The notes: generated by a model not told the origin, from the sequence alone. DNA of 64,000 nt from Vibrio sp. LaRot3 (GCF_027587025.1 NZ_JAPPTI010000001.1:1364001-1428000), one strand, 5' to 3'; counted from the first letter of the stretch, positions 20,729-31,444 are shown. Translations and numbers: made by a program.

Positions 20729-20834
20729 TAATACCAATTCCAACAAACACTTGCTATCAATTCTAGACAAAATTTGAGCAATGTGTGCATGTTAAACTAG
20801 GTTAATTTACGCGGCGTTGCACAAATTGGTATTA
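20729..20834. repeat. Candidate miniature repeat with terminal inverted repeats
   Basis: The arms TAATACCAATT (20729-20739) and AATTGGTATTA (20824-20834) are perfect inverted repeats 84 bases apart, lying between rpsA and ihfB. The A/T-rich ends around TACCAATT resemble dispersed short intergenic repeats I know from vibrio genomes. No coding potential inside. Identification as a MITE rests on the ends alone. Confidence 0.4.
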
Positions 20835-20891
20835 ATCCACACGTTTCAGCCTAGTTTTTAACTAGGTCTCTGATTTATATGCTTTCCAATA

Positions 20892-20917
20892 AAAAAGGAG
20901 CCTTGCGGCTCCTTTTT
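20892..20917. terminator. Terminator after rpsA
   Basis: Perfect stem AAAAAGGAGCC / GGCTCCTTTTT with a 4-base loop, 18 bases past the rpsA stop on the minus strand. Symmetric A/T flanks allow either direction. Confidence 0.88.
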
Positions 20918-20934
20918 GCTATAGGGGAATTAAA

Positions 20935-22605
20935 TTATTCGCCTTTAGCTGCTTTGAAAGCGTCTGCCATAGCGTTACCGAATGAAGCATCGTCTGCTTT
21001 GTTCAGTGAAGCCATTGCTTCTTGCTCTTCAGCTTCATCTTTAGCTTTGATAGATAGGTTGATTACGCGGTTCTTACGGTCTACACCTGTGAACTTAGCT
21101 TCAACACTGTCACCAGCGCTTAGGATTAGAGATGCATCTTCTACACGGTCACGAGCGATTTCAGATACACGGATGTAACCTTCCACGCCTTCTTCTAGCT
21201 CAACAGTTGCGCCTTTAGCGTCTACTGCAGTAACAGTACCAGTTACAAGAACACCTTTCTTCTTCTCAGAAACGTAAGCGTTGAATGGGTCGTTTTCCAT
21301 TTGCTTAACGCCTAGAGAGATGCGCTCACGCTCAGCATCTACTGCTAGAACAACTGCAGAGATCTCGTCGCCTTTCTTGTACTCACGTACAGCTTCTTCG
21401 CCAGCAACATTCCAAGAAATGTCAGATAGGTGAACTAGACCGTCGATGCCGCCTTCTAGACCGATGAAGATACCGAAGTCAGTGATAGACTTGATCTTAC
21501 CAGTAACTTTGTCGCCTTTAGCTTGCGCTTCAGCGAATGACTGCCATGGGTTAGCTTTACACTGTTTTAGACCTAGAGAGATACGACGACGTTCTTCGTC
21601 AATCTCAAGAACCATAACCTCAACTTCGTCGCCAACATTAACAACTTTAGATGGGTGGATGTTCTTGTTAGTCCAATCCATTTCAGAAACGTGAACTAGA
21701 CCTTCAACGCCTTCTTCGATTTCAACGAAGCAGCCGTAGTCAGTTAGGTTAGTTACGCGACCAGATAGTTTGTGACCTTCTGGGTAACGCTTAGCGATTG
21801 CTACCCATGGATCTTCGCCTAGCTGCTTAAGACCTAGTGATACGCGAGTACGCTCACGGTCGAACTTAAGAACTTTAACTAGGATCTCGTCACCAACGTT
21901 AACGATCTCAGATGGGTGCTTAACACGCTTCCAAGCCATGTCAGTGATGTGTAGAAGACCGTCAACACCACCAAGATCAACGAACGCACCGTAGTCAGTA
22001 AGGTTCTTAACGATACCTTTAACTTCTGCACCTTCTTGTAGGTTTTCAAGAAGTTCATCACGCTCAACGCTGTTTTCAGATTCGATAACTGCGCGACGAG
22101 AAACAACTACGTTGTTACGCTTCTGGTCAAGTTTGATAACTTTGAACTCTAGCTCTTTGTTTTCTAGGTGAGCAGTGTCGCGGATTGGGCGAACGTCTAC
22201 TAGAGAACCTGGAAGGAAAGCACGGATACCGTTTAGTTCAACAGTGAAACCGCCTTTAACTTTACCGTTGATGATACCAACAACAGTTTCAGCTTCTTCG
22301 CAAGCTTTCTCAAGAACGATCCAAGCTTCGTGACGCTTAGCTTTCTCACGAGAAAGTTGAGTTTCACCGAAACCATCTTCAACAGCGTCTAGAGCTACGT
22401 CTACTTCAGCGCCAACTTCAACTTCAAGTTCGCCAGCAGCGTTCTTGAACTGTTCAGCAGGGATAGCAGATTCAGACTTAAGACCAGCGTCAACAAGAAC
22501 GAAACCGTTCTCGATAGCTACTACAGTACCTTTAACGATGCTGCCTTGTTGGAATTCTGTTTCGTTTAGAAACTCTTCAAAGAGTTGAGCAAAAGATTCA
22601 GTCAT
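20935..22605 (-). CDS. rpsA: 30S ribosomal protein S1
   Basis: S1 delivers mRNA to the 30S subunit and represses its own translation. 556 residues with six S1 (OB-fold) repeats; the first two bind the ribosome and the later ones bind RNA. Repeat signatures seen: [77 protein letters not shown]. The protein is strongly acidic at both ends. Codon use is strongly biased, as in highly expressed genes. Downstream of cmk, upstream of ihfB. Confidence 0.98.
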   Translation of the reverse strand: MTESFAQLFEEFLNETEFQQGSIVKGTVVAIENGFVLVDAGLKSESAIPAEQFKNAAGELEVEVGAEVDVALDAVEDGFGETQLSREKAKRHEAWIVLEKACEEAETVVGIINGKVKGGFTVELNGIRAFLPGSLVDVRPIRDTAHLENKELEFKVIKLDQKRNNVVVSRRAVIESENSVERDELLENLQEGAEVKGIVKNLTDYGAFVDLGGVDGLLHITDMAWKRVKHPSEIVNVGDEILVKVLKFDRERTRVSLGLKQLGEDPWVAIAKRYPEGHKLSGRVTNLTDYGCFVEIEEGVEGLVHVSEMDWTNKNIHPSKVVNVGDEVEVMVLEIDEERRRISLGLKQCKANPWQSFAEAQAKGDKVTGKIKSITDFGIFIGLEGGIDGLVHLSDISWNVAGEEAVREYKKGDEISAVVLAVDAERERISLGVKQMENDPFNAYVSEKKKGVLVTGTVTAVDAKGATVELEEGVEGYIRVSEIARDRVEDASLILSAGDSVEAKFTGVDRKNRVINLSIKAKDEAEEQEAMASLNKADDASFGNAMADAFKAAKGE

Positions 22606-22711
22606 TATTTAATCTTCAATAAATAAACGTCCACGGGTATCCTACCTCATGGGGTTGTTAAATTCGCCAGTCATCATCCTTGCGACCGACGTTCTCACCT
22701 GCCCGCGTAAA

Positions 22712-23392
22712 TTACGCAGTCAGTTTAGATTCAATATATTGTAGTGCTTTTTTGACAACTTCGTCGATACCCATCGACGTAGAATCAAGCACAAGCGCAT
22801 CCTCTGCAGGGCGTAGTGGCGCCACTGGGCGATTACGATCTCGATCGTCTCGCTCTTGGATCTCGCTCAAAAGGTCGTCAAATTTAACATCTAACCCTTT
22901 GCCTTGCAACTGTTTAAGGCGTCTATGCGCACGCTCTTCTGCGCTCGCATCTAGGAAGATTTTTACTTCCGCTTGTGGGAAGACAACCGTACCCATATCG
23001 CGGCCGTCAGCCACAAGGCCAGCGCCATCAGCAAAAGCACGTTGACGACGAAGTAGCGCTTCACGAACTCGCGGTAAAGCAGCCACTTTCGATGCAGCCA
23101 TACCGGTTTGCTCTTTACGTAGCTCACCCGATACATCTTCACCTTCTAAAATAACCTTAACCAACTCACCTTCAGCGATGAATTGAACATCTAGGTGAGT
23201 CGCCAATGCAACCAACGAGTCTTCAGAATCCAGATCCACTCCGTGATGAATCGCAGCCAAAGCAAGCACTCGATAGATAGCACCTGAGTCAAGTAAATGA
23301 AAACATAGCTTATCTGCTAGCTGCATACAAAGCGTGCCTTTACCAGCACCACTTGGCCCATCGACGGTAATTACCGGTGTATGAGTGGACAT
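22712..23392 (-). CDS. cmk: Cytidylate kinase
   Basis: Phosphorylates CMP and dCMP to diphosphates. 226 residues from the ATG at 23392, which has GGAG six bases upstream; an in-frame TTG four codons earlier contains that SD and is rejected. P-loop [10 protein letters not shown] near the N-terminus, [14 protein letters not shown], and [20 protein letters not shown] are family signatures. First gene of the cmk-rpsA pair conserved across gammaproteobacteria. Confidence 0.96.
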   Translation of the reverse strand: MSTHTPVITVDGPSGAGKGTLCMQLADKLCFHLLDSGAIYRVLALAAIHHGVDLDSEDSLVALATHLDVQFIAEGELVKVILEGEDVSGELRKEQTGMAASKVAALPRVREALLRRQRAFADGAGLVADGRDMGTVVFPQAEVKIFLDASAEERAHRRLKQLQGKGLDVKFDDLLSEIQERDDRDRNRPVAPLRPAEDALVLDSTSMGIDEVVKKALQYIESKLTA

Positions 23393-23514
23393 GAAATACT
23401 CCAAGTTGGTTATCTGCCAGTGCGATGCTGCGCTGACTTTATCGGCGACAAATTATAGTGGTAATTGCCCCAAGGTTCTAGGGAAGATTTTGTTTAACTT
23501 TCTGGCTTTAACAA

Positions 23515-23544
23515 AACAAAAAGGCTTGGATAATCCAAGCCTTT
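23515..23544 (-). terminator. Intrinsic terminator after mlaA
   Basis: Perfect stem AAAGGCTTGGA / TCCAAGCCTTT with a TAA loop, T-rich on the minus strand, 30 bases past the mlaA stop. Confidence 0.85.
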
Positions 23545-23573
23545 ATCGGTCTTACTATTTAAAGATTCATCAA

Positions 23574-24323
23574 TTAGAAATCTTCTAAATATTCGTCCAA
23601 GTACTCTTCTTCTGCTTCATCTATTTGTTCGGTATCTAGTTCAGCTTTGAAGTCTTGGTGTTGCAAATAAATGTCTCGGGTTAATGCGTATGGATCAGGA
23701 GAATTTTCTAACAAAGATTCTTGAGTCACCAACGCTGCGCGTGACTCCATTCCCTCTAATGCCCACTTACCTAAGCCAGCCCAAAAGTTCAAATAAGAGA
23801 GCGGCACATACATACCATCAACAAAATCCAAACTTTCTCTTGCTGTCCATGGGCCATAACCTGGCACCATGACGTAAGGGCCATTGCCTACCCCATAATG
23901 ACCTGCTGCATCGCCAAGCGCTTTATCATTGTGATCAGTAATGCCTGCATCTGACGCGATATCAATCAAGCCTAATAAACCGAATGTACTGTTAATCCAA
24001 AACCGGTTGAAGTGATCAAAAGCCTTGCCACCATTACCCATCAAAAGGTTGTTAACCATACTCGAAGGCTCATCTAAGTTACTCAGTACATTAGATATAC
24101 CGATACGCACGGGACGAGGCGTATAATTTACGTAAGTCAAAGACACCGGACGGACTATATAAGGATCTAGATAGTCGTAATTGATCGCCCACATGGAGCG
24201 GTTAAAACCTTCAAACGGGTCATTAACACCCGCATCATAACCTTGCTCTTCAGGGGCACTTGCACAACCAGATAATAACAGAAAGGTCAGCAAGGAAAGT
24301 CCGTACCTTAGTTTGCACTTCAT
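23574..24323 (-). CDS. mlaA: Outer-membrane lipoprotein of the phospholipid transport system
   Basis: MlaA (VacJ) removes phospholipids from the outer leaflet of the outer membrane together with OmpC-type porins and passes them to MlaC. 249 residues. The lipobox is LLSGC with the lipidated Cys at about residue 20. Family signatures: DPFEGFNRSMWAINYDYLDP, GKAFDHFNRFWINSTFGLLGLIDIA, GVGNGPYVMVPGYGPWTARE. I chose the ATG at 24323 because GGA lies 7 bases before it; an ATG at 24335 directly abuts a terminator T-run. Acidic C-terminal tail. Confidence 0.93.
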   Translation of the reverse strand: MKCKLRYGLSLLTFLLLSGCASAPEEQGYDAGVNDPFEGFNRSMWAINYDYLDPYIVRPVSLTYVNYTPRPVRIGISNVLSNLDEPSSMVNNLLMGNGGKAFDHFNRFWINSTFGLLGLIDIASDAGITDHNDKALGDAAGHYGVGNGPYVMVPGYGPWTARESLDFVDGMYVPLSYLNFWAGLGKWALEGMESRAALVTQESLLENSPDPYALTRDIYLQHQDFKAELDTEQIDEAEEEYLDEYLEDF

Positions 24324-24335
24324 TGATATATCCAT

Positions 24336-24362
24336 AAAAAAGGCTAGAGTTATACTCTAGCC
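24336..24362 (-). terminator. Terminator after ccmI, touching the mlaA start
   Basis: Perfect stem GGCTAGAGT / ACTCTAGCC with a 3-base loop followed on the minus strand by six T, which run directly into an ATG at 24335. It closes the ccm operon 24 bases after the ccmI stop and leaves no room for an ordinary mlaA leader. Confidence 0.85.
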
Positions 24363-24386
24363 TAGTTTACTCATAAATGAGTGTTA

Positions 24387-25604
24387 TTAATACTGTTTCT
24401 CAACCATAACTGAAACAGATTGACCCATTTCTGTTGCTTGGCTTTCACCAAACCAGTCGCCATCTTTTGTCGCAACATTGCCATCATTATCGATTCGAAC
24501 GCGAACCATATAGTTCTCAAGTTGCGATAGTTTTTGACCTTGCATCATGCTGTTACCGTCATCCAGTACTACTGTTCTTGGGAAAGTGCCAAGCGGATAA
24601 CGCGCAGCAGCAACCGGGACAGGAGAACCATCCGCATTGTGTACGGATACTATCAATGCTGCATTTGGTTCAGCTTGAACGTTTGGCGCAAGGTCAATAG
24701 ATACTGATACGGTTTTGCCGCTGTTTGGTGCAACGCCCATCTGACGCTGCGCATTTTCAATACTGCGTGACAGCATTTCAAAGCGCTCATCTTTCGGGCC
24801 AATCATTTGTTGCATGATGCTCCAATAGCGAACTGCCGCATTAAAGTCTTTACGCTCGTAGGCATCAAAGGCCAACAAAGAGAACACGCGCAAATCGACG
24901 TAATCATGTTGAATCAGTTTTGCCAGCAGCTTACGCGCTTTATCTTGATCAGTTGGCTCTTGAGACAACATCAACGCTTGTGCGTAACCAAGCATGACAT
25001 CTGGGTTATCGCCCTCTAAATCATACGCTTTACTCATTGCGCCTGTCGCGGTTGTCACATCTCGATTGGCTAAAGCAATACGACCCAGTAACAACCAGCC
25101 TTCTGCTTCTTCTGGGTTATAGTAAAGCTGGGTACGCAGGGCAAGTGTTAAGTCTTGCATCTCATCTTCTGTCAGCGAGGTCGCTTCAGGAGAAGAGAGC
25201 TTTTTAGATAACGCACCAAGGTTAGAACTTACTTGTTGCCATTGCATCACATCTTCGGCGGCACCGAATTTGTAGTACATACCGTAAGATAAGCCCATTA
25301 AAAGCAGCATTGACGGCACTAGCACTAACATTGGATTCGTCTTTGATGTTTCTACTTGTGCATCATCCGCTGGAATATCATCAAGCAAAGACTGTTTTAA
25401 GTCGGCGATGAGCTCATGCTGGTCTTCTACTAGACCTTCGTTTGTCTCTTCTTCAAGCTCAGACAATCTGTCTTTGTAGAACGCTTTGTTGAGTTCATCA
25501 CGCAGCGCTTGATCATTGTTTGCCTTGTTCTTAATCAGCGGCCAAGCGATCAACAGGCCGCTTAAAACGATTAGGATGATCGAGGCAATCCAAAATAGTG
25601 TCAT
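24387..25604 (-). CDS. ccmI: Cytochrome c maturation protein CcmI
   Basis: CcmI holds apocytochrome c for heme attachment with CcmF/CcmH. 405 residues. Two membrane helices (about 3-22 and 93-112) flank a cytoplasmic leucine-zipper-like loop (LRDELNKAFYKDRLSELEEE), followed by a periplasmic TPR region (about 120-270) and a C-terminal beta domain (VSVSIDLAPNVQAEPNAALI). Overlaps ccmH by one base (TAATG). Last gene of the ccm operon. Confidence 0.92.
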   Translation of the reverse strand: MTLFWIASIILIVLSGLLIAWPLIKNKANNDQALRDELNKAFYKDRLSELEEETNEGLVEDQHELIADLKQSLLDDIPADDAQVETSKTNPMLVLVPSMLLLMGLSYGMYYKFGAAEDVMQWQQVSSNLGALSKKLSSPEATSLTEDEMQDLTLALRTQLYYNPEEAEGWLLLGRIALANRDVTTATGAMSKAYDLEGDNPDVMLGYAQALMLSQEPTDQDKARKLLAKLIQHDYVDLRVFSLLAFDAYERKDFNAAVRYWSIMQQMIGPKDERFEMLSRSIENAQRQMGVAPNSGKTVSVSIDLAPNVQAEPNAALIVSVHNADGSPVPVAAARYPLGTFPRTVVLDDGNSMMQGQKLSQLENYMVRVRIDNDGNVATKDGDWFGESQATEMGQSVSVMVEKQY

Positions 25605-26086
25605 TATTGTTTGTCTCCATCATTGTCTTCACCAAGCAGCGCTTTTAAACGTTGCTCTTTGTCTTGGTCCCACTCTTCTGTGACCGTTTCAGCTTGTTGT
25701 TTGCCTTTTCGGCTACGAACAACAATAAAACCGAAACCAATCAGAAGAACGGAAATAGGACCAAGCCATAAGATGGAGGTTGCCCATGTAAATGGCGGGT
25801 TATACGTCACGAAATTACCGTAGCGAGCAATCATGTAATCAACGATTTCGTCTTTGTCTTTGCCCTGCTTAGTCATTTCATACACTTTCTGACGCAGGTC
25901 TTGGGCAAGCTCAGCATTTGAGTCAGCAATGGTGTTATTCTGACATTTCGGGCAGCGTAACGTATTGCCTAACTCTTTAAACTGCTGTTCCTGCTCAAGG
26001 TTTTCAAACTCATACACTTCAATAGTGGCATGAGCCACCATTGAAAAAGAGCAAGCGATGAGGAATGCGAAAATCCATTTTTTCAT
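25604..26086 (-). CDS. ccmH: Cytochrome c maturation thiol-oxidoreductase CcmH
   Basis: Membrane-anchored periplasmic protein that keeps apocytochrome CxxCH cysteines reduced. 160 residues: signal peptide (1-20), the active-site motif LRCPKCQ with C45 and C48 followed by NNTIADSNAELAQDLR, and a membrane helix at about 103-123. In this two-protein form CcmI carries the TPR part. Overlaps ccmG by one base. Confidence 0.94.
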   Translation of the reverse strand: MKKWIFAFLIACSFSMVAHATIEVYEFENLEQEQQFKELGNTLRCPKCQNNTIADSNAELAQDLRQKVYEMTKQGKDKDEIVDYMIARYGNFVTYNPPFTWATSILWLGPISVLLIGFGFIVVRSRKGKQQAETVTEEWDQDKEQRLKALLGEDNDGDKQ

Positions 26087-26637
26087 TATTTCGCCTCCTC
26101 AACCATTTGTTGATACATAGGTTGTAGCTTCTCTGCCCAATTACGCGGATTAACATCGCCTACGTGGCGATAGCGAATCACACCATTACCATCAATTAAG
26201 AACGTTTCCGGCGCACCATATACACCAAGATCAAGACCTAGCATGCCATCACCATCAAATAAGCTGATTAGGTATGGGTTACCCAAATCATTCAACCAAC
26301 CTACCGCTTTATCACGCTGATCTTTGTAGTTAAGGCCAATTATTTTGACGCCCTGACCCGCAAGCTCATTGAGGTATTGGTGCTCTGCGTAACAAGTTGG
26401 ACACCATGTTGCCCATACATTAAGTAGCAGTGGCTCACCTTTAAAGATGCCTTGGTCGTACAACTTACCAGGCTCGGCTAAATCTTCTAAACGAAACTCT
26501 GGAACGTTTTTACCGACCAACACCGATTCCAGTTTGGTTGGGTCATCACCTTCGGCGTTTTTCACAAGCTGAGTAATAAACACCATGACCAAAGCCATAA
26601 ACGCGACAAGTGGAATAAATAGTAGTTTCTTGTTCAT
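26086..26637 (-). CDS. ccmG: Thiol:disulfide interchange protein CcmG/DsbE
   Basis: Membrane-tethered thioredoxin-like protein that reduces apocytochrome c or CcmH in the periplasm. 183 residues: N-terminal helix (about 5-24), thioredoxin fold, active site WCPTC with C79 and C82, and the cis-Pro region YGAPETFLIDGNGVIRYRHVG. Starts one base after ccmF ends. Confidence 0.95.
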   Translation of the reverse strand: MNKKLLFIPLVAFMALVMVFITQLVKNAEGDDPTKLESVLVGKNVPEFRLEDLAEPGKLYDQGIFKGEPLLLNVWATWCPTCYAEHQYLNELAGQGVKIIGLNYKDQRDKAVGWLNDLGNPYLISLFDGDGMLGLDLGVYGAPETFLIDGNGVIRYRHVGDVNPRNWAEKLQPMYQQMVEEAK

Positions 26638-28596
26638 TTACGCCTCCTGCTTAGTGGCTTTCTTTCTGAAACGGTAACGTCTATCGCTAATTGCTAAAGC
26701 ACCGCCTAGCGACATAATGAATGAGCCAGCCCAAATCCAGTTTACGAACGGTTTGTAATAAATACGCACTGCCCATGATTTGTTGTCGTCTAAACGGTCG
26801 CCCATCGCAACATATAGGTCACGAGTGATGCTGCGGTCAATTGCCGCTTCGGTCATCATTGAACGTGCCGTCTGATAGAAACGTTTCTCCGCATGCAAAG
26901 TATTAATGGCTTTGCCATTCAACGTAATATCAAAGTCCGCAATGTAGCCATCATAGTTAGGCCCATCGCTATCACGCACACCAGAGAAGTAGAAGTTATA
27001 GCCTTGCAATTGGAAGTTATCACCCGGCGCTAATCGCACATCACGTTCGATACTGTAGTTCTGTACCATCGCGATACCAATTACGGTCACAGCTAAACCT
27101 AAATGACCTAGAATCATCGCCCAGTGGCTACGCTGCAGTTTGGTGATACCCACCATGAAGCTATGGCGGTGAGTGGCGCGTTGATACATTTCATAGCCAT
27201 GCATCAAAATGATCCACATTGCCATTACCCAACCGATATAAGCCATCATGAGGAACTGGTCTGCAAATAGCGAGTTGAATCCCCAAGCTAAAACAAGTGA
27301 AGCCACACCGGAAACAAGCATCGGTTTAGCAAGGCTCGATAAGTTGTCGCGCTTCCAACGAACCAAAGGACCAATACCTAACAGGAACGAAAACGGGATC
27401 ATCAGCCATGCAAACAGCATGTCAAAGAAAGGCGTACCAATCGATACGGAACCCAAACCAATCTGCTTATGCACCAATGGCAACAACGTACCCACTAACA
27501 CAACCATTAAAGCTGTAATTAGGAGAACATTGTTTGCTAGTAGCGCGTTCTCGCGCGAAACTAAATCGAAATTGCCACGTACACGCACTGAGGCACCTTT
27601 GACAGCAAACAACAACAAAGAGCCACCAATAACAAACACTAAGAAGCCTAAGATGAACATACCGCGCGATGGATCTGACGCAAACGCGTGTACAGAAACC
27701 AAAATGCCAGAACGAACAAGGAAAGTACCCAGCAAGCTTAATGAGAAAGCAGAAATCGCAAGCAGTACAGTCCAAGCTTTAAACGTACCGCGTTTTTCGG
27801 TTACCGCGAGCGAGTGCATCAGCGCAGTGCCGGCAAGCCAAGGCATAAATGACGCGTTCTCTACTGGATCCCAGAACCACCAGCCGCCCCAACCGAGCTC
27901 ATAGTATGCCCACCAAGAACCTAGTGCGATACCCAGTGTAAGGAATAGCCAAGCCGCAGTTGTCCAAGGACGAGACCAACGTGCCCATGCAGTATCAAGA
28001 CGGCCGGTCATCAGCGATGCAATCGCAAACGAGAAAGCGACTGAAAAGCCAACATAGCCCATGTAAAGCATTGGTGGGTGAATGATCAAACCCGGGTCTT
28101 GTAGTAGTGGGTTCAAATCTCGACCATCAACCGGGAAGAAAGGCAACGTACGCAAGAATGGGTTTGAAGTTACGATGATAAACAGCAAGAAACCAACGGT
28201 AATCATACCCATCACCGCCAGCACACGTGCTACCGATTCTTGTGGCATACCACGACTAAACGAAGCAACCGCAACTGTCCATGCTGCTTGAATCAACACC
28301 CATAGAAGCAAAGAGCCTTCGTGCGCACCCCATACTGCCGTTAAACGGTAATACCAAGGTAACTGGCTATTTGAGTTATTCGCTACATAGCTTAACGTGA
28401 AATCATTGGTATAAAACGCCCAAAGCAGTACACCAAATGAGATAGAAAGGAGAATAAACATACCCCAAGACAGTGGCCTTGCAGTATTCATTAACATGGT
28501 ATTGTTTCGCGACGCACCCACTAATGGCAGTATGCTCAGCAACACTGCCATCGCAAGCGAAACGATCAGCGCAAAGTGACCAATTTCAGCAATCAT
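26638..28596 (-). CDS. ccmF: Heme lyase CcmF
   Basis: Large inner-membrane protein of the heme-ligation complex that attaches heme to apocytochrome c. 652 residues with many membrane spans. The WWD heme-handling signature is [20 protein letters not shown]. Other signatures: [14 protein letters not shown] and [21 protein letters not shown] large periplasmic domain sits near the C-terminus. Overlaps ccmE by 4 bases. Confidence 0.97.
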   Translation of the reverse strand: MIAEIGHFALIVSLAMAVLLSILPLVGASRNNTMLMNTARPLSWGMFILLSISFGVLLWAFYTNDFTLSYVANNSNSQLPWYYRLTAVWGAHEGSLLLWVLIQAAWTVAVASFSRGMPQESVARVLAVMGMITVGFLLFIIVTSNPFLRTLPFFPVDGRDLNPLLQDPGLIIHPPMLYMGYVGFSVAFSFAIASLMTGRLDTAWARWSRPWTTAAWLFLTLGIALGSWWAYYELGWGGWWFWDPVENASFMPWLAGTALMHSLAVTEKRGTFKAWTVLLAISAFSLSLLGTFLVRSGILVSVHAFASDPSRGMFILGFLVFVIGGSLLLFAVKGASVRVRGNFDLVSRENALLANNVLLITALMVVLVGTLLPLVHKQIGLGSVSIGTPFFDMLFAWLMIPFSFLLGIGPLVRWKRDNLSSLAKPMLVSGVASLVLAWGFNSLFADQFLMMAYIGWVMAMWIILMHGYEMYQRATHRHSFMVGITKLQRSHWAMILGHLGLAVTVIGIAMVQNYSIERDVRLAPGDNFQLQGYNFYFSGVRDSDGPNYDGYIADFDITLNGKAINTLHAEKRFYQTARSMMTEAAIDRSITRDLYVAMGDRLDDNKSWAVRIYYKPFVNWIWAGSFIMSLGGALAISDRRYRFRKKATKQEA

Positions 28597-29078
28597 TGAC
28601 CGCTTCCTTGTTTTTGTTGTTCTGTGTAGTCTAGTGGTTGATGAGATTTCTGCATCGCTTCAGCTACTTCTGGCGGCATATACTCTTCATCGTGCTTCGC
28701 CAACACTTCAAAAGCTTCAACTGTTGTCTCATTAAGCAATACGCCTTGTGCGACAATGCCCTGCCCCTCACGAAACAAGTCTGGCAAAATGCCGTCATAC
28801 ACGATGGTCACTTTAGGACCAACATCATGCAGTTCAAAAGAAACGCGCAGTGATTCACTGTCACGTTTTACTGAACCTTCAACCACCATACCGCCAATAC
28901 GCAAACGCTGACCAACATGTGGTTTTGTGCCATCAGGTTTACCTTGCACAAGCTCAGTTGGCGTATAGAACAAATCCATATTTTGATTTAGGGCGTAAAG
29001 CATCAGGCCAATCGTAGATGCGATACCAATAAAGATCGCCAGAACAACGGTAAGCCTCTTTTTACGTCTTGGGTTCAT
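28593..29078 (-). CDS. ccmE: Heme chaperone CcmE
   Basis: Periplasmic chaperone that binds heme covalently and carries it from CcmC to CcmF. 161 residues: N-terminal anchor (about 9-29, [20 protein letters not shown]), OB-fold body, and the heme-binding motif HDEEY with H129 and Y133 in [13 protein letters not shown]. Overlaps ccmD by 4 bases. Confidence 0.97.
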   Translation of the reverse strand: MNPRRKKRLTVVLAIFIGIASTIGLMLYALNQNMDLFYTPTELVQGKPDGTKPHVGQRLRIGGMVVEGSVKRDSESLRVSFELHDVGPKVTIVYDGILPDLFREGQGIVAQGVLLNETTVEAFEVLAKHDEEYMPPEVAEAMQKSHQPLDYTEQQKQGSGQ

Positions 29079-29281
29079 AGTGTGTTCTCCAGATTCTTAG
29101 CGGCATCGATGCGAGCTTGACGCTCTACTTTTGCCTGTACATCTTTAAGCAGTGTTTTATGACGGCGTACGCTGCTTACAAGCAACGCAATCATGACAAA
29201 AAAAGTGATACCGAAAGCGCTCCATACATAACCTGCGTAGCCACCCATGGCTAAGAAATCACTCAAAGATTCAAAATGCAT
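29075..29281 (-). CDS. ccmD: Heme exporter protein CcmD
   Basis: Small membrane protein that helps release holo-CcmE from CcmABC. 68 residues with one membrane helix ([25 protein letters not shown] region, about 13-37) after the family start [12 protein letters not shown], and a basic cytoplasmic tail. Lies 2 bases after ccmC and overlaps ccmE. Confidence 0.9.
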   Translation of the reverse strand: MHFESLSDFLAMGGYAGYVWSAFGITFFVMIALLVSSVRRHKTLLKDVQAKVERQARIDAAKNLENTL

Positions 29282-29283
29282 GA

Positions 29284-30036
29284 TTAATTACCTCTCTGAG
29301 TTAAACGAGCAGAAAGCTCAACCACCCAAGGACGATGACTTTCTTTGCTTATAATCTCGTTACGTAAACGAACCATGGTTAGAGCACCAAAGAAGAATGC
29401 GAAGCCAAAAATGTTAAGTAACAAAGGCCAAAGCATATCATTGGAGATCGAAGGTTTATCAAATTTGGTGATTGTTGCGCCTTGGTGCAAGGTATTCCAC
29501 CACTCCACTGAGAAGTGAATAATTGGCAAGTTAACCACACCAACGATCGCAAGAATACCTGCCGCTTTTGCTGCGGTTTTTTGATCGTCAAACGCGTGAT
29601 AAAGAGCGATAACACCAAGGTATAAAAATAGCAGAATGAGCTCTGAAGTCAGACGAGCATCCCATACCCACCATGTTCCCCACATTGGCTTACCCCATAC
29701 CGCACCAGTAAGAAGCGCGATAAACGTAAACACAGCACCAATAGGTGCCATCGCCAATGCCGCCATATCAGACAGACGAACTTGCCACACTAAACCGATA
29801 AAGGCTGCAATTGCCATCGACATGTAAACACCCATCGACCAAATAGCCGACGGAACATGGATATAGATGATTCGGAAACTGTCACCTTGCTGGTAGTCAG
29901 AAGGTGCGAAAGCTAGTCCCCAGACTGTACCTACTGATAGACACAGTAAGGCTAAGATGGAAAACCAAGGCAGTAACTTACCACACAGTTGGTAAGCGGA
30001 TTCAGGCTTTGCATAAGGATGGAGCCATTTCCACAT
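29284..30036 (-). CDS. ccmC: Heme exporter protein CcmC
   Basis: Inner-membrane protein that loads heme onto CcmE. 250 residues with six membrane helices. The WWD motif is WGTWWVWDARLTSELILLFL; conserved heme-ligand histidines lie in the neighbouring loops (IIYIHVPSAIWSMGVYMSMA). A 116-base gap separates it from ccmB, the widest break in the operon, and an internal promoter there is possible. Confidence 0.96.
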   Translation of the reverse strand: MWKWLHPYAKPESAYQLCGKLLPWFSILALLCLSVGTVWGLAFAPSDYQQGDSFRIIYIHVPSAIWSMGVYMSMAIAAFIGLVWQVRLSDMAALAMAPIGAVFTFIALLTGAVWGKPMWGTWWVWDARLTSELILLFLYLGVIALYHAFDDQKTAAKAAGILAIVGVVNLPIIHFSVEWWNTLHQGATITKFDKPSISNDMLWPLLLNIFGFAFFFGALTMVRLRNEIISKESHRPWVVELSARLTQRGN

Positions 30037-30152
30037 GTTTTAACTCGCTCTTTACTTCGATTTATTGTGCAACGCAGCACAAAAATGCCACGTAATAATT
30101 ATTAGTTTTGTAATTTATATATTGGGAAATTTTCGTGCTTGATCGAAAACAA

Positions 30153-30821
30153 TTAATTCACACTTACTCGCAGTGCAGCGCTAATTGCAAAAGGCGTTAA
30201 GGTTAATGCTCCCATAAACATTGCCCCTAACACTGCTAGCTGTCCGGTATAACCCATACCCAGAGAGGCAGCATTAATCGCAGACGTAGCAAAAATTAGA
30301 ATTGGAATATATAAAGGTAGTATGAGCAAACTCAGTAAGACACCACCTTTTTGCAACCCAACCGTTAATGCCACACCTATCGCACCAATAAAGCTTAATG
30401 TAGGAGTACCTACTAACAAGGTTAGAACAACTGCTAACCATGTGTTGAAATCTAGCGACAATAAAATGGCCAACAATGGGCTAATCAAAATCAGTGGCAG
30501 CCCTGTTAGCAACCAATGCGCGATGACTTTTGAAATCACTACCACTGAGAGTGGCACTGGCATCAACATCATCTGCTCTAGTGCACCATCTTGAAAGTCA
30601 TCACGGAACAATCGCTCCAAAGAAAGCAGTGCTGAAAGTAGCGCCGCAACCCAAACAATGCCCGCAGCGATACGCGCGAGTAAATTTGGCTCTGGTCCTA
30701 TGCTCAACGGGAAAAGCGTGATCACAATGATGAAGAACCACAGCGGGTTAAAAATGTCAGCTTGTCGACGAAACGCAATCAAGAGTTCTCGACGAATAAT
30801 GCTATTCATTGCGGATACCAC
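30153..30821 (-). CDS. ccmB: Heme exporter protein CcmB
   Basis: Membrane subunit of the CcmAB ATPase that drives release of holo-CcmE. 222 residues from a GTG at 30821, preceded by AGGTGG; an ATG four codons later (30809) aligns nearly as well with E. coli CcmB. Six membrane segments and the family stretch IRRELLIAFRRQADIFNPLW are seen. Two bases lie between the ccmA stop and this start. Confidence 0.94.
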   Translation of the reverse strand: MVSAMNSIIRRELLIAFRRQADIFNPLWFFIIVITLFPLSIGPEPNLLARIAAGIVWVAALLSALLSLERLFRDDFQDGALEQMMLMPVPLSVVVISKVIAHWLLTGLPLILISPLLAILLSLDFNTWLAVVLTLLVGTPTLSFIGAIGVALTVGLQKGGVLLSLLILPLYIPILIFATSAINAASLGMGYTGQLAVLGAMFMGALTLTPFAISAALRVSVN

Positions 30822-30823
30822 GA

Positions 30824-31444
30824 TTAACCACCTAATTTTATTTTTCTAAGTTTTGGGTTATCGGCAAACATATCTTGGTGAGTGGTCAAAACCACAATGC
30901 CTCCATTTTCTGCATGCTGCAGAAACAGTGCTTCTAAAACCTTTACGCCCTGTTTATCGATAGCAGTCAATGGCTCGTCAAGAATCCATAGCTTATGATC
31001 GCTCAGCCATAAACGCGCAAGCGCGACTCGGCGTTGTTGCCCTGCTGACAACTGCGCCACAGGCACATCTTCACGACCTGCCAGGCCAACCTTAGTTAGG
31101 GCATCAAAGATCTTTTGTTTATCAACGGATTGCTTAGAATGAATAGAAAGATAAAAACGCACGTTTTCGTAGGCAGTAAGCTCGCGCTTCACACCCGTTT
31201 GATGGCCTAAAAACAGCAAATCTTGATGATAGTCATCCCGATTGGATTCGATGGTTTCACCGTTCCAATACACCTCACCCTCATCACGATCACCTAAGCC
31301 CGCAACGATACGCAGTAACGTTGTTTTCCCTGTGCCATTTCGGCCTTCGATCTGTACTAATTCACCGCTATCTATAGTAAAAGACAGAGCCGCAAACAAA
31401 ACTCTTTCATCTCTGATAGCTGTCAGTTGTTTTACTTCTAACAT
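30824..31444 (-). CDS. ccmA: Heme exporter ATP-binding protein CcmA
   Basis: ATPase subunit of CcmABCD. 206 residues: Walker [10 protein letters not shown] (34-42), signature [18 protein letters not shown], Walker [13 protein letters not shown], switch His in [10 protein letters not shown]. First gene of the ccm operon. The SD is weak. A 26-base dyad lies about 120 bases upstream (31560-31585). Confidence 0.95.
   Translation of the reverse strand: MLEVKQLTAIRDERVLFAALSFTIDSGELVQIEGRNGTGKTTLLRIVAGLGDRDEGEVYWNGETIESNRDDYHQDLLFLGHQTGVKRELTAYENVRFYLSIHSKQSVDKQKIFDALTKVGLAGREDVPVAQLSAGQQRRVALARLWLSDHKLWILDEPLTAIDKQGVKVLEALFLQHAENGGIVVLTTHQDMFADNPKLRKIKLGG

Noticed and set aside
27248..27904. 218-codon plus-strand frame opposite ccmF
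   Set aside because: Antisense to a conserved gene and without recognisable domain; caused by codon bias.
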